A program made the translations under genes and the position numbers. A stretch of DNA of 8,222 nt. Origin: Devosia sp. GTDB lineage: Bacteria; Pseudomonadota; Alphaproteobacteria; Rhizobiales; Devosiaceae. A model generated the notes under the pieces. It worked only from the letters and a program-made list of their open reading frames with translations. It ran no database searches and was not told the origin of the DNA. Each line of letters starts with the position of its first letter. The first letter of the stretch is position 1. Location of the stretch: the NCBI GenBank assembly GCA_028290685.1, contig JAQGJI010000028.1, forward strand, positions 1 through 8,222, written 5' to 3'. Shown one piece after another: positions 1 through 6,726 of the stretch.

Positions 1-1311
1 GACGCCGCGGTTCTGCTTTTTGCGCAAGCGGGTCTCGGCCAGGCTCAGTCTTCGGGGTCCATCACCGTTTTGGCTCCGCCGCGCATATCGGACTATTGGG
101 TGAGTGCAACCCGTCAGCCCGGCGGCGCCATCATCTTTGATGGCTATGTTCCGGACCCTGTAATTCGCAACACACTTGCGGCCCACCCCGGTGCCGATGT
201 GCAGTGGTTGCAGCTGGGCAGCGGTGCGCCAACCAGCTACCAGGCCGCCGTGGATTTCGGCCTCTCCATCCTTGATGGCTTGAGCGAAGGCCGCTTTGCC
301 GTGCGTGACAACATTGTGACGCTGAGCGGGACTGCCGCATCGGCCGCTGAATACATCGCGCTCAACCAGACTGTCAGCCGCGATCTTCCCGCCGGTGTGG
401 TCCTCGCCAGATCCGAGATTCTTCCGCCCCGTGCGTCACCATATCAATGGTCTGCGGCCAAATCTTCCAACAATGCTTTAACTCTGAACGGCATGGTGCC
501 CGATCCGGCTGCCGAACAGACCCTGCTGAACGCCTCTGGCAGCGGAGTTACCGCAAGTCTCACCTACGCTTCCGGCAACCCCGAAAATTTCCTGTCCTCC
601 GCGCGCTTGGGGCTCAGCCTGCTGCAACGCCTGGACGAGGGGCAGCTCGTTTTCAACGGCGCAGGCTGGATCTTCACCGGAACCGCTGCATCGCTGTCGG
701 ACAAGACCGCTCTGGAGGCGGAATTCAGCAGCCGGAAACTGGCTGCCGCCGGCTGGTCTATGGCGATTGCTGAACCCCGTTCGGCCCCCTCACGACCGGC
801 AGCGCCGCTGCCACCCGCCGCGCCCCGGCCCACCACTGCACAGCCCGCAGGGGAAACCAACCAAGCCAAGGCGACCGCCACTGTCCCTGGGCCCGCCACG
901 GCGGCGCCCGCAAAAATCTCTCAGTCCACCAGCCCTGCTGGGCAGCTCGCCTGCGTTGCGCCGCTGGCCGAATTTTCCGCGCGCAACGCCATCCTGTTCC
1001 GCTCTGGTGCTGCCATCATCGCCCCCGAGTCGGCTCCAGCGCTCGACGAACTTGCCACCGACCTTGCGGCGTGCCCCGATGCCATCGTTCATGTCGAGGG
1101 CCACACCGATACGGACGGCAACGATCAGTCCAATCTGGCGCTCTCCGTCGCCCGGGCCGAAGCGGTAGTTGCCGCACTTGTCGAGCGCGGCATCGCGCCC
1201 GCCCGGCTCTACGCCCTTGGTTACGGCGAAACCAGTCCCATCGGCGACAACGATACGGCTGAAGGCAAGCGGCTCAATCGCCGCATCGTCATCACAGTGC
1301 CCCAGACATGA
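1..1311 (+). CDS. OmpA-family envelope protein with repeated N-terminal modules (5' end outside window)
   Basis: The frame is open to the left edge, so the start and any signal or membrane segment are not visible; the TTG at 70 is internal, not a convincing start. Numbering from that TTG, two related modules follow: residues ~9-120 and ~125-236, sharing YW/YQW, then GYVPDP / GMVPDP (25-30, 141-146), and ending LSGTAAS / FTGTAAS. The first visible residues look like the tail of an earlier module, so there may be more copies. Residues ~236-290 are a Pro/Ala-rich linker. Residues ~300-411 are an OmpA C-terminal domain with GHTDTDG (344-350), the SVARAEAVVAAL helix and GYGETSP; D347 and R362 match the pair that binds diaminopimelate in E. 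coli OmpA. C294 and C335 could form a disulfide. The likely role is non-covalent anchoring to peptidoglycan. The repeated modules resemble BON-type domains such as those in mycobacterial ArfA/OmpATb, which is a suggestion only. The OmpA domain is certain; the modules' function is unknown. Confidence 0.9.
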   Translation, partial: DAAVLLFAQAGLGQAQSSGSITVLAPPRISDYWVSATRQPGGAIIFDGYVPDPVIRNTLAAHPGADVQWLQLGSGAPTSYQAAVDFGLSILDGLSEGRFAVRDNIVTLSGTAASAAEYIALNQTVSRDLPAGVVLARSEILPPRASPYQWSAAKSSNNALTLNGMVPDPAAEQTLLNASGSGVTASLTYASGNPENFLSSARLGLSLLQRLDEGQLVFNGAGWIFTGTAASLSDKTALEAEFSSRKLAAAGWSMAIAEPRSAPSRPAAPLPPAAPRPTTAQPAGETNQAKATATVPGPATAAPAKISQSTSPAGQLACVAPLAEFSARNAILFRSGAAIIAPESAPALDELATDLAACPDAIVHVEGHTDTDGNDQSNLALSVARAEAVVAALVERGIAPARLYALGYGETSPIGDNDTAEGKRLNRRIVITVPQT

Positions 1312-2239
1312 ATGTTTGCCTGTTGCGCTTGCCGATCCGCAGCACGAAATCCGCGACGGCCTCGATTTCCTCGCTCTGGTCGAACAGGGCCGGGGACCCC
1401 TGGCCGGCAATCGTCAGCGCCACTGCATCGGGCCGGCGCCGGACCATTTCAGCAAAGGTTTCCCGGCGCAGCTGATCGGTGAACTCGGTGCGCAGCAGCA
1501 TCAGCGGCGCGCAGCTCAACGCCCCGAACAGCGACCACTGCGGGGTAAGCACATCATCGAAATTGATGTTGGCGAGTGCCTTGATCAGGCGTTGGTCGTA
1601 AAGCGGCCTTGCCCGGCCGCGCTTGTCGATAAAATGGCTGCGTCCGATGAGTTCGTCCAGCTGGCTTTGGGCCAGTTCGGGATAATCGCCACCCAGAATA
1701 CGCCTGAACCCGGCCACCACTGCCTTGCCGCGCAGGCTTTCAACGTGTGCCAGATTGTTGCGCAGCCGAACAATGCCCCGCGAATCCGCGATTGGCCCGG
1801 AATCCAGCAACACTGTCCCGCCGATCAACAGCGGATGTTCGGTGGCGAGCGCCATCGCCACTTGCCCGCCTTGTCCCTGCCCAAGCACGATTGCCTGATC
1901 GATCCCGAGGGCCGCAAGAATCGACGCCACATCGCGTGCATCTGCGAGCGTGCCATAATCGGTCGGCTTGGCACGATCATCGGCGCGGCCGCGGCCGGGC
2001 AGATCAAGCAGTACCACCGGCCACCCACCGCCGCCGACCCGCTGGAAGGTCTGCGCAAACGCGGAAAAGTCGCTCATGTTGCGTTGATAGCCGGGGATGC
2101 AAACCACCGGCAGGCGCTGCCCCGATAATTGCCCCGACACATGCACCATGGCCCGCAGGTCACTTGCCAGAGCGACCGGGAAAGCGGGCAGCGCTGTAAA
2201 CACGGAATGGTCGGGGGGAATGGTTCTGGAGCGAGGCAT
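1292..2239 (-). CDS. alpha/beta-hydrolase-fold protein, probably non-catalytic
   Basis: The 315-residue product follows the alpha/beta-hydrolase plan: strand and oxyanion loop VVCIPGYQRN (~45-54), VVLLDLPGRGRAD, the helix DARDVASILAALGI, the nucleophile-elbow strand AIVLGQGQGG, VLLDSGP, a cap region, then LMLLRTEFTD and the C-terminal IAGQGSPALFD. The elbow should read G-x-S-x-G-G but reads G-Q-G-Q-G-G, so the nucleophile Ser is Gly (codon GGA). The usual G-x-G-H near the C-terminus reads G-Q-G-S, so the catalytic His is Ser. The acid Asp (FTD) is kept. The frame is otherwise intact, which argues for a maintained pseudoenzyme rather than decay. The ATG at 2239 is the first start after an in-frame stop (2249-2251) and has no clear Shine-Dalgarno; a GTG 12 codons later is possible. 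It lies 42 bases downstream of the transglycosylase gene on the same strand, and its 3' end overlaps the convergent OmpA-family gene. Substrate or partner unknown. Confidence 0.85.
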   Translation of the reverse strand: MPRSRTIPPDHSVFTALPAFPVALASDLRAMVHVSGQLSGQRLPVVCIPGYQRNMSDFSAFAQTFQRVGGGGWPVVLLDLPGRGRADDRAKPTDYGTLADARDVASILAALGIDQAIVLGQGQGGQVAMALATEHPLLIGGTVLLDSGPIADSRGIVRLRNNLAHVESLRGKAVVAGFRRILGGDYPELAQSQLDELIGRSHFIDKRGRARPLYDQRLIKALANINFDDVLTPQWSLFGALSCAPLMLLRTEFTDQLRRETFAEMVRRRPDAVALTIAGQGSPALFDQSEEIEAVADFVLRIGKRNRQTFMSGAL

Positions 2240-2281
2240 CCGCGCTATCTACGAGCAAGCGCGTATCCCCCTCAAGCCCTA

Positions 2282-4498
2282 TTACTGGATTGTCCTCAGC
2301 GCCTGGTTCAGCGTCATGCGGCTGTCCCCCAGCTGTTCGCGATACACCAGGTAATTGCCCAGCACGCGCTTCACATAAGTGCGGGTCTCCTGAAACGGAA
2401 TACGCTCGATCCACACGGCCGGATCGACGTCGCTCTGCCGGGGATCGCCATAGGCCGCGATCCACTTGTTGGCATTGCCCGGCCCCGCATTATAGGCCGC
2501 GGCCGCCAACACGAGAGATCCGTCATAACGCTCCAGCTGCTTGCCCAGATAGGTCGAGCCGAGCAGGGCATTATAGCGGGGATCGCTCACCAGCTTTGCT
2601 GGCGAATAATCCACCCCCACTTGCTTGGCGACTTCCTTGGCCGTGCCGGGCATCAGCTGCATCAGCCCCCGTGCCCCCGCCGAAGAAACAGCATCGATCT
2701 GAAACATGGATTCCTGCCGCACGACAGCAAACACAGCAGCCCGGTCAGCCGCCAGTCGCGTGTCTTCTGGCAGGGCGTTATGCGGGAAGCTGAATATGTC
2801 GAGCGGCGCGCCGCGCGCATCGGCAATGCCGGCAATCGCCACCGACAGCTGCGGCGCTCCGATATCGTGCGCCAGCTGCGCCGCCAACACGAATTCTCCG
2901 CCATGCTCCAGACGGGCGCCATATTGGCGCAGCAGCGTCACAGCCATGCTCTTCTTGCCGCTGTCGGCCAGCAGGCGTATCCCCTGCACCACGGCGTTGC
3001 CCGCAAACAATGCGCTGCTGTGTTGTGCGTCGGGAAGGGGCCTCAGATCCACCCCGGCGTGACCCAGCTCGGCCCGTGCCAGCTGCCCGTAATAAACCGT
3101 TCCAAACTTTGCCGCCGCCTCGAACGCCGCCTGGGCGCCTGCGGTGTCTCCAAGTTTGCTGCTGGCGCGCCCCAGCCAGTAATTGGCCTGGCTGACGCTG
3201 TCGGGAAGCGTTGAAAATTCGGTCATCGCCGAAAAATGCCGTTTGGCGGCAGTGGCGTCGTCAAGAAAGGCCAGTGCAATCCAGCCGGCGTGGAAATGGG
3301 CTTCAACCATGCGGCCTTCAGGCCCGTTGCGATAGCCATCGGCGACCTCGAACGCCAGCTTGGGCTGTCCCAGATCCAAAAACTTGCGCACCAGCGTGCG
3401 TCGCTCATACCACCATTCGGCGGCATCGGGCACCTCGTCGGGCGCCTTGCGCAACCATTCGGCAGCGCTCTCCCAAAGTTCGAACTGCAGCGCCCGCTGC
3501 ACCCGCGAATAAATAAAAACCGGATTGGTCTGCATGCTGGCATCGACGCTGTCCAGCTTGGCCTTGGCGTCCACATCGTTACGCGAGACCGCTGCCCGCG
3601 CCACGACCAGCGACTTTTGTGCGTCCGACAAAAACCGTGTCAGCCGCTCACTTCCCTTGGCCCGATCATGCATCATCAGATGCATGGCGCGCTGCCAGTG
3701 CGCCTCGCGGTCCAGAAGCGACCCGAACAGCTCAAGCACCCGCTTTTCCTGGCCCTGGGTCAGAAAATTCTCCACCCAGATCTGTGTGGCCAGGGCTCGC
3801 GCAGCGTCCTTGTCGCCCTCTTCCAGATAGGCTTTGCCAAGAAGAATTTGGGCTTCAACGCTTGAGGGCGGTTGACCGGCAAACTCTGCCAGCACGTCCG
3901 CAGCGCTTGGCCTCATCTGCGTAAAGGCGTGCTCAAGCCGCGCGCGGAATACGGTATCGCTGACAAATTCGGGCGCTTCCGCCATGAAGTCCTTGATCGA
4001 CTGATAATCGATCTTGCCGCTGTTGTACTGGATCGCGGCCCATTGAATCGTGTGTCGCTCGGCCTGGCTCTTAAGTGCTCCAGCCATCTTGAACGCACCG
4101 GCAATGTCGCCGTCATCGAGCGCCGCGAGCGCCTCGCGAAATTCGGCCGATGCTTTTATCTCGACCGCCACGGGCACCGGAACTGGCACTGGAAGAGTTG
4201 GCACAGAAGCCGTGGTGATCGGATCGATCACCTGGGGCGCCGGCACGGCAACAGGCGCAGCGTCGACCGGCTTCAAGATGATTCCGGAAGGCTGGATCGC
4301 GGCTGTCCTCACCCTGTCGGCGGGTTCTGCATCGACAAAGGAGGGCGGCGCGATTGCTGCTGTCGCAGGAACGGCTGCGCCGTTGGCCACACCGGATTTA
4401 AAGAAATCGATCGCTTCATTGGCCGCAAAGGCAAAGGGGGCAACAACCGCCACACCCACAACCGCTACGACGAAACCTGCTCGAAAGCTGTTTTTCAT
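2282..4498 (-). CDS. slt: soluble lytic murein transglycosylase (Slt family, GH23)
   Basis: This periplasmic enzyme cleaves the MurNAc-GlcNAc bond of peptidoglycan, leaving 1,6-anhydro-MurNAc ends. I chose the ATG at 4498 (738 residues) because it is followed by a classic signal peptide (MKNSFR, a hydrophobic run of A/V/G/F, cleavage after AFA near residue 25) and preceded by AGGA at a 6-base spacing. The frame extends upstream to a TTG at 4573, but that would bury the signal peptide. Residues ~26-115 are low-complexity and Pro/Val-rich, with a PVPVPVPV stretch at 103-110. Residues ~115-570 are helical and repeat-like, as expected for the Slt70 superhelical ring. The catalytic domain is at ~585-715: VRQES with the catalytic Glu at ~596, GARGLMQLMPGTA (608-620), AYNAGPGN (668-675) and ETRTYVKRVLGNY. 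It is longer than E. coli Slt70, mainly through the N-terminal linker. It diverges from dapA and probably heads a transcript with the hydrolase-fold gene. Confidence 0.95.
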   Translation of the reverse strand: MKNSFRAGFVVAVVGVAVVAPFAFAANEAIDFFKSGVANGAAVPATAAIAPPSFVDAEPADRVRTAAIQPSGIILKPVDAAPVAVPAPQVIDPITTASVPTLPVPVPVPVAVEIKASAEFREALAALDDGDIAGAFKMAGALKSQAERHTIQWAAIQYNSGKIDYQSIKDFMAEAPEFVSDTVFRARLEHAFTQMRPSAADVLAEFAGQPPSSVEAQILLGKAYLEEGDKDAARALATQIWVENFLTQGQEKRVLELFGSLLDREAHWQRAMHLMMHDRAKGSERLTRFLSDAQKSLVVARAAVSRNDVDAKAKLDSVDASMQTNPVFIYSRVQRALQFELWESAAEWLRKAPDEVPDAAEWWYERRTLVRKFLDLGQPKLAFEVADGYRNGPEGRMVEAHFHAGWIALAFLDDATAAKRHFSAMTEFSTLPDSVSQANYWLGRASSKLGDTAGAQAAFEAAAKFGTVYYGQLARAELGHAGVDLRPLPDAQHSSALFAGNAVVQGIRLLADSGKKSMAVTLLRQYGARLEHGGEFVLAAQLAHDIGAPQLSVAIAGIADARGAPLDIFSFPHNALPEDTRLAADRAAVFAVVRQESMFQIDAVSSAGARGLMQLMPGTAKEVAKQVGVDYSPAKLVSDPRYNALLGSTYLGKQLERYDGSLVLAAAAYNAGPGNANKWIAAYGDPRQSDVDPAVWIERIPFQETRTYVKRVLGNYLVYREQLGDSRMTLNQALRTIQ
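4173..4196. repeat. imperfect hexanucleotide repeat inside slt
   Basis: Four consecutive 6-base units on the + strand (GGCACC, GGAACT, GGCACT, GGAAGA) differ at one to three positions. Read on the minus strand they encode most of the alternating Pro-Val linker (about residues 103-110) between the signal peptide and the helical ring of the transglycosylase. Such a run could change length by slippage without breaking the frame; that is inference. Confidence 0.5.
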
Positions 4499-4504
4499 CT
4501 GCTG

Positions 4505-4508
4505 TCCT
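4505..4508 (-). promoter_or_regulatory. Shine-Dalgarno of slt
   Basis: AGGA on the minus strand, 6 bases before the ATG at 4498. It supports this start over the upstream in-frame TTG at 4573, and the residues immediately after it form the signal peptide. Confidence 0.7.
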
Positions 4509-4552
4509 GCTGGTACGCGTCTACTTTTCCAGCGGGGAGCCCCCACCACGCA

Positions 4553-4591
4553 GTAAACCTGATTTTTACCCAATCAGGGTAAATATTGGGT
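4553..4591. repeat. cluster of interleaved inverted repeats (operator or RNA switch candidate)
   Basis: Several short perfect inverted repeats share bases: GTAAA (4553-4557) with TTTAC (4565-4569); CCTGATT (4558-4564) with AATCAGG (4572-4578); TTTACCC (4565-4571) with GGGTAAA (4577-4583); ACCCAAT (4568-4574) with ATTGGGT (4585-4591). Because arms are shared, the pairings are mutually exclusive in a single strand. The block is AT-rich compared with its surroundings and lies 55-93 bases upstream of the slt ATG, and upstream of the dapA promoter candidate. It could be a tandem or overlapping regulator site, or alternative hairpins in an slt leader. There is no T-tract, so it is not a standard terminator. 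Confidence 0.6.
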
Positions 4592-4635
4592 TGCCGTGCG
4601 ATGATCCCCGCTGGTGATCGCCACGCAACAAAGCG

Positions 4636-4664
4636 TTGTCGTAGCCGCCAGTTGAATCTATGGT
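4636..4664 (+). promoter_or_regulatory. candidate sigma-70-type promoter for dapA-smpB
   Basis: TTGTCG (4636-4641), a 17-base spacer and TATGGT (4659-4664) give a fair housekeeping-type promoter, with transcription expected to start near 4671 and a leader of about 80 bases before the dapA ATG. It rests only on box resemblance and position. Confidence 0.35.
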
Positions 4665-4752
4665 GCGGCATACAAAATCAGCCGCAACCAAGCGGTCTAT
4701 GCCATCCCGCCACGGCCGAACTGTGGCAGACAACCCAAGGACATTGCCAAAA

Positions 4753-5628
4753 ATGCTGCGAGGATCGATTACGGCGCTCATCACTCCCATGCGCGATGGG
4801 ATCGTCGATGAGAAAGCCTTCGCGCACTTTGTCGATTGGCAGATTGCCGAAGGCACTCATGGCCTGGTGCCGGTCGGGACCACGGGCGAAAGTCCGACGG
4901 TGAGCCACGACGAACATCGGCGCGTGGTCGAAATTTGCATCGAAGTCGCTGACAAGCGCGTTCCGGTCATCGCTGGTGCGGGATCCAACTCCACGGCCGA
5001 AGCGGTGTCCCTTGCCCGATTTGCCGAACAAACCGGTGCCGACGCAGTGCTGTCGGTTGTTCATTATTACAACAAGCCCAACCAGGAAGGGCTGTTCCAG
5101 CATTTCTCGGATGTGGCCAGCGCCGTTGGCATTCCCGTCATTCTTTATAGTGTCCCCGGCCGCACGATTGTTGATCTCACAGTCGATACCATCGTGCGCC
5201 TGCATGAAGCCCACGCCAACATCATCGGGGTCAAGGATGCAACAGGCAGCATGGAGCGGGCCACCATGCAGCGGGTGAAGCTGGGCAAGGAATTCATTTT
5301 GCTGTCCGGCGATGACAGCACCGCCCTGGGCTTCAACGCCCATGGGGGGCATGGCTGCATCTCGGTCACGGCCAATGTGGCGCCGCGGCTTTGCTCCCAG
5401 TTGCAGGAATTATCCCTGGCCGGCGATTTCGCTGGCGCTCGGGCCATCAACGACAAGCTGGCCTATTTGCACAAGGACTTGTTCATGGAGCCAAATCCGG
5501 CGCCGGCGAAATATGTCGCGAACAGGCTCAATCTATGTGCCAACGAGATGCGCCTGCCGCTGACGCCGATCGCCAAGCCGACGCAGGACGCGGTGGACTT
5601 TGCAATGGCGCATGCAGGTCTTATCTAA
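4753..5628 (+). CDS. dapA: 4-hydroxy-tetrahydrodipicolinate synthase
   Basis: DapA condenses pyruvate with aspartate-semialdehyde, the first committed step towards diaminopimelate and lysine in the cytoplasm. The ATG at 4753 gives 291 residues, the usual length, beginning [13 protein letters not shown] as the family does; AAGGA at 4737-4741 lies 11 bases upstream. The fold is a single TIM barrel. Visible key residues: GTTGES with T43/T44, the YYNKP motif with Y105/Y106, the general acid-base Tyr132 in ILYSVPGR, Arg137, and the Schiff-base Lys161 in GVKDATGS. Positions matching the E. coli lysine-binding allosteric site are kept (H52, H55, N79, E83, Y105), so lysine feedback is plausible. Odd points: the usual TP before YYN reads VH, and ILYN reads ILYS. 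The gene is followed 5 bases later by smpB, with which it is probably co-transcribed. The context and complete active site favour true DapA over an aldolase paralogue. Confidence 0.96.
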   Translation: MLRGSITALITPMRDGIVDEKAFAHFVDWQIAEGTHGLVPVGTTGESPTVSHDEHRRVVEICIEVADKRVPVIAGAGSNSTAEAVSLARFAEQTGADAVLSVVHYYNKPNQEGLFQHFSDVASAVGIPVILYSVPGRTIVDLTVDTIVRLHEAHANIIGVKDATGSMERATMQRVKLGKEFILLSGDDSTALGFNAHGGHGCISVTANVAPRLCSQLQELSLAGDFAGARAINDKLAYLHKDLFMEPNPAPAKYVANRLNLCANEMRLPLTPIAKPTQDAVDFAMAHAGLI

Positions 5629-5633
5629 GCATC

Positions 5634-6131
5634 ATGGCTCCAAAAAATGACAAGGCTAAAAATGGTGTGATCAGCCATGGCCTCGTGGCTGAAAACCGCC
5701 GGGCGCGCTATGATTATGCCATTGGCGAGACCATGGAAGCCGGGCTGGTATTGACCGGCACCGAGGTCAAGTCGCTTCGTCTGGGCAAGGCGCAGATCAC
5801 CGAATCCTATGCCTCGCCCGAAAGAGGCGAGCTTTGGCTGATCAACGCCCATATCCCTGAATACCTCCAGGCCAACCGGTTCAACCACGAGGAAAAACGC
5901 CCGCGAAAGCTGCTGGTGTCGCGCAAGCAGTTGGCCCATCTGGACCAGGAGGTGTCACGGGCGGGCAATACCATCGTGCCCCTCAAGCTCTTCTTCAACG
6001 ATCAGGGCCGCGCCAAGGTCCTTATCGGGCTGGGCAAGGGCAAGAAGAATTATGACAAGCGCGAGACCGAGCGCAATCGCGACTGGAACCGCGACAAGTC
6101 CCGCATCATGAAAGAAGGCGGGCGCGGCTAA
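5634..6131 (+). CDS. smpB: SsrA-binding protein SmpB
   Basis: SmpB binds tmRNA and delivers it to stalled ribosomes, where its C-terminal tail occupies the empty mRNA channel in trans-translation. The 165-residue product matches throughout: [29 protein letters not shown] (21-49, given here as the N-terminal core of the OB-type barrel), [13 protein letters not shown] (65-77), [22 protein letters not shown], then [10 protein letters not shown] followed by a basic, helix-prone tail (to ~161). The ATG at 5634 fits the family start; the frame runs upstream inside dapA but that part is unrelated. Only 5 bases separate it from the dapA stop and no good Shine-Dalgarno is present (AGGT about 15 bases upstream is too far), so translation coupled to dapA is likely. 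A short non-coding gap of 77 bases follows before rpoZ. Confidence 0.96.
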   Translation: MAPKNDKAKNGVISHGLVAENRRARYDYAIGETMEAGLVLTGTEVKSLRLGKAQITESYASPERGELWLINAHIPEYLQANRFNHEEKRPRKLLVSRKQLAHLDQEVSRAGNTIVPLKLFFNDQGRAKVLIGLGKGKKNYDKRETERNRDWNRDKSRIMKEGGRG

Positions 6132-6198
6132 TGAGGTGATCCAAACCTTGTGCCGCGCAAGTACATGGTGTAAGGCACCGGTTCATTCCATAAATTTT

Positions 6199-6211
6199 GG
6201 AGACGTCTGTG
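6199..6211 (+). promoter_or_regulatory. Shine-Dalgarno and GTG start of rpoZ
   Basis: GGAG (6199-6202) is followed by 6 bases and then the GTG at 6209. This fixes the start. An in-frame TTG at 6197 overlaps the ribosome site itself and would add four residues ahead of the conserved MARVTV N-terminus, so it is rejected. Confidence 0.8.
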
Positions 6212-6577
6212 GCACGCGTCACCGTTGAAGACTGCATCGAAAAGATCGAAAACCGCTTCGATCTGGTACTCATGGCGGCCCATCGTGCCCGCATGATTTC
6301 ATCGGGGTCCCAGATCACCGTCTCGCGCGACAATGACAAGAACCCCGTCGTTGCCTTGCGTGAAATTGGTGACGGCGCGATCTCGCCCGACGATCTGCGC
6401 GAAGACCTGATCCACTCGCTGCAGAAATATGTCGAGGTCGACGAGCCCGAAAGCCATGCCGCCCCGCTGATCGAAAGCAATGGCGACGACGACCAGCTCA
6501 ACTTCGACACCATCAGCGAAGAAGAACTTCTCCGCGGCATCGAAAGCCTGGCTCCCCCGGAACGCCGCGACGACTGA
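6209..6577 (+). CDS. rpoZ: RNA polymerase omega subunit
   Basis: Omega assists assembly of the beta-prime subunit into RNA polymerase. The 122-residue product begins [20 protein letters not shown], close to E. coli omega, and continues with [21 protein letters not shown] (41-53) and an acidic tail ([20 protein letters not shown]) longer than in E. coli, as is usual in alphaproteobacteria. The GTG start is supported by GGAG 6 bases upstream. The N-terminal MAR residues are those that in E. coli take part in the ppGpp site at the omega/beta-prime interface. The 77 bases before it contain no convincing promoter, so it may be read from the dapA-smpB transcript or from an unrecognised promoter. 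A strong terminator begins 22 bases after the stop, separating it from rsh. Confidence 0.97.
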   Translation: MARVTVEDCIEKIENRFDLVLMAAHRARMISSGSQITVSRDNDKNPVVALREIGDGAISPDDLREDLIHSLQKYVEVDEPESHAAPLIESNGDDDQLNFDTISEEELLRGIESLAPPERRDD

Positions 6578-6598
6578 TTGGTCCCTGTTGGACAGATC

Positions 6599-6634
6599 AA
6601 CACCCCCGGCGCAATCCGGGGGTGTTTTGGTTTC
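6599..6634 (+). terminator. rho-independent terminator after rpoZ
   Basis: A perfect 11-bp stem, AACACCCCCGG (6599-6609) with CCGGGGGTGTT (6616-6626), encloses a 6-base loop and runs into TTTTGGTTT (6625-6633). It lies 22 bases after the rpoZ stop and should end the rpoZ transcript, so rsh probably has its own promoter downstream of it. Confidence 0.92.
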
Positions 6635-6641
6635 AGGCTCG

Positions 6642-6682
6642 CTCACCCACTCCCACCCGGGCTTGCCCTGGAAAGGGGAGGA
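6642..6682 (-). repeat. intergenic palindromic repeat, copy A (reverse orientation)
   Basis: A C-rich then G-rich segment between the rpoZ terminator and rsh. Its reverse complement has CCTCCCC, TTTCC, then GGGTGGGAGTGGGTGAG, which aligns imperfectly with copy B on the other strand. It resembles the widespread short alphaproteobacterial intergenic element built around CCTCTCCC...GGGAGAGG followed by GGGTGAGGG. It is non-coding. Confidence 0.55.
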
Positions 6683-6726
6683 ACAGGTCAATGTTCGGAG
6701 CCGATCGCGCGCACGCCCCGGACTGC

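Larger units (their letters stand above)
4499..4752. other. divergent slt-dapA intergenic region
   Basis: These 254 bases separate two divergent genes and contain no credible gene. From the slt side: the slt Shine-Dalgarno (4505-4508), an AT-rich block of interleaved inverted repeats (4553-4591), a GCGAT/ATCGC inverted pair (4598-4602 and 4617-4621), a candidate promoter towards dapA (4636-4664), one GANTC site (4654-4658, the CcrM methylation sequence in alphaproteobacteria) and the probable dapA ribosome site AAGGA (4737-4741). The dapA frame is open back to an ATG at 4660, but that 31-codon extension does not resemble DapA and overlaps the candidate -10 box. No convincing sigma-70 promoter for slt was seen. 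Confidence 0.7.

Noticed and set aside
1169..2128. Long + strand open frame of 319 codons opposite the hydrolase-fold gene
   Set aside because: It has no recognisable domain, lies antisense to a gene with clear fold motifs, and overlaps the OmpA-family gene; high-GC antisense frames of this kind are common.
2129..3214. Long + strand open frame of 361 codons opposite the transglycosylase gene
   Set aside because: It is antisense to the conserved catalytic domain and has no protein-like motifs; it is a shadow of the codon bias of slt.
4499..4573. 25-codon N-terminal extension of Slt from a TTG at 4573
   Set aside because: It would place residues in front of a textbook signal peptide, and a good Shine-Dalgarno sits before the ATG at 4498.
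4660..4752. 31-codon N-terminal extension of DapA from an ATG at 4660
   Set aside because: It does not resemble DapA, overlaps the likely -10 box, and the ATG at 4753 gives the family's normal start and length.
6131..6139. Two-codon ATG-AGG-TGA overlapping the smpB stop
   Set aside because: Such minimal frames occur by chance, and there is no ribosome site or conserved context to suggest a regulatory uORF.
6148..6176. Possible rpoZ promoter TTGTGC, 17 bases, TAAGGC
   Set aside because: The -10 match is too poor to list as a feature.
6165..6190. tRNA-like fragment: TAAGGCACCGGTT resembles part of a tRNA-Gln D arm/anticodon stem
   Set aside because: No acceptor stem, anticodon loop or T arm can be folded around it; probably a chance match and not an attachment-site remnant.
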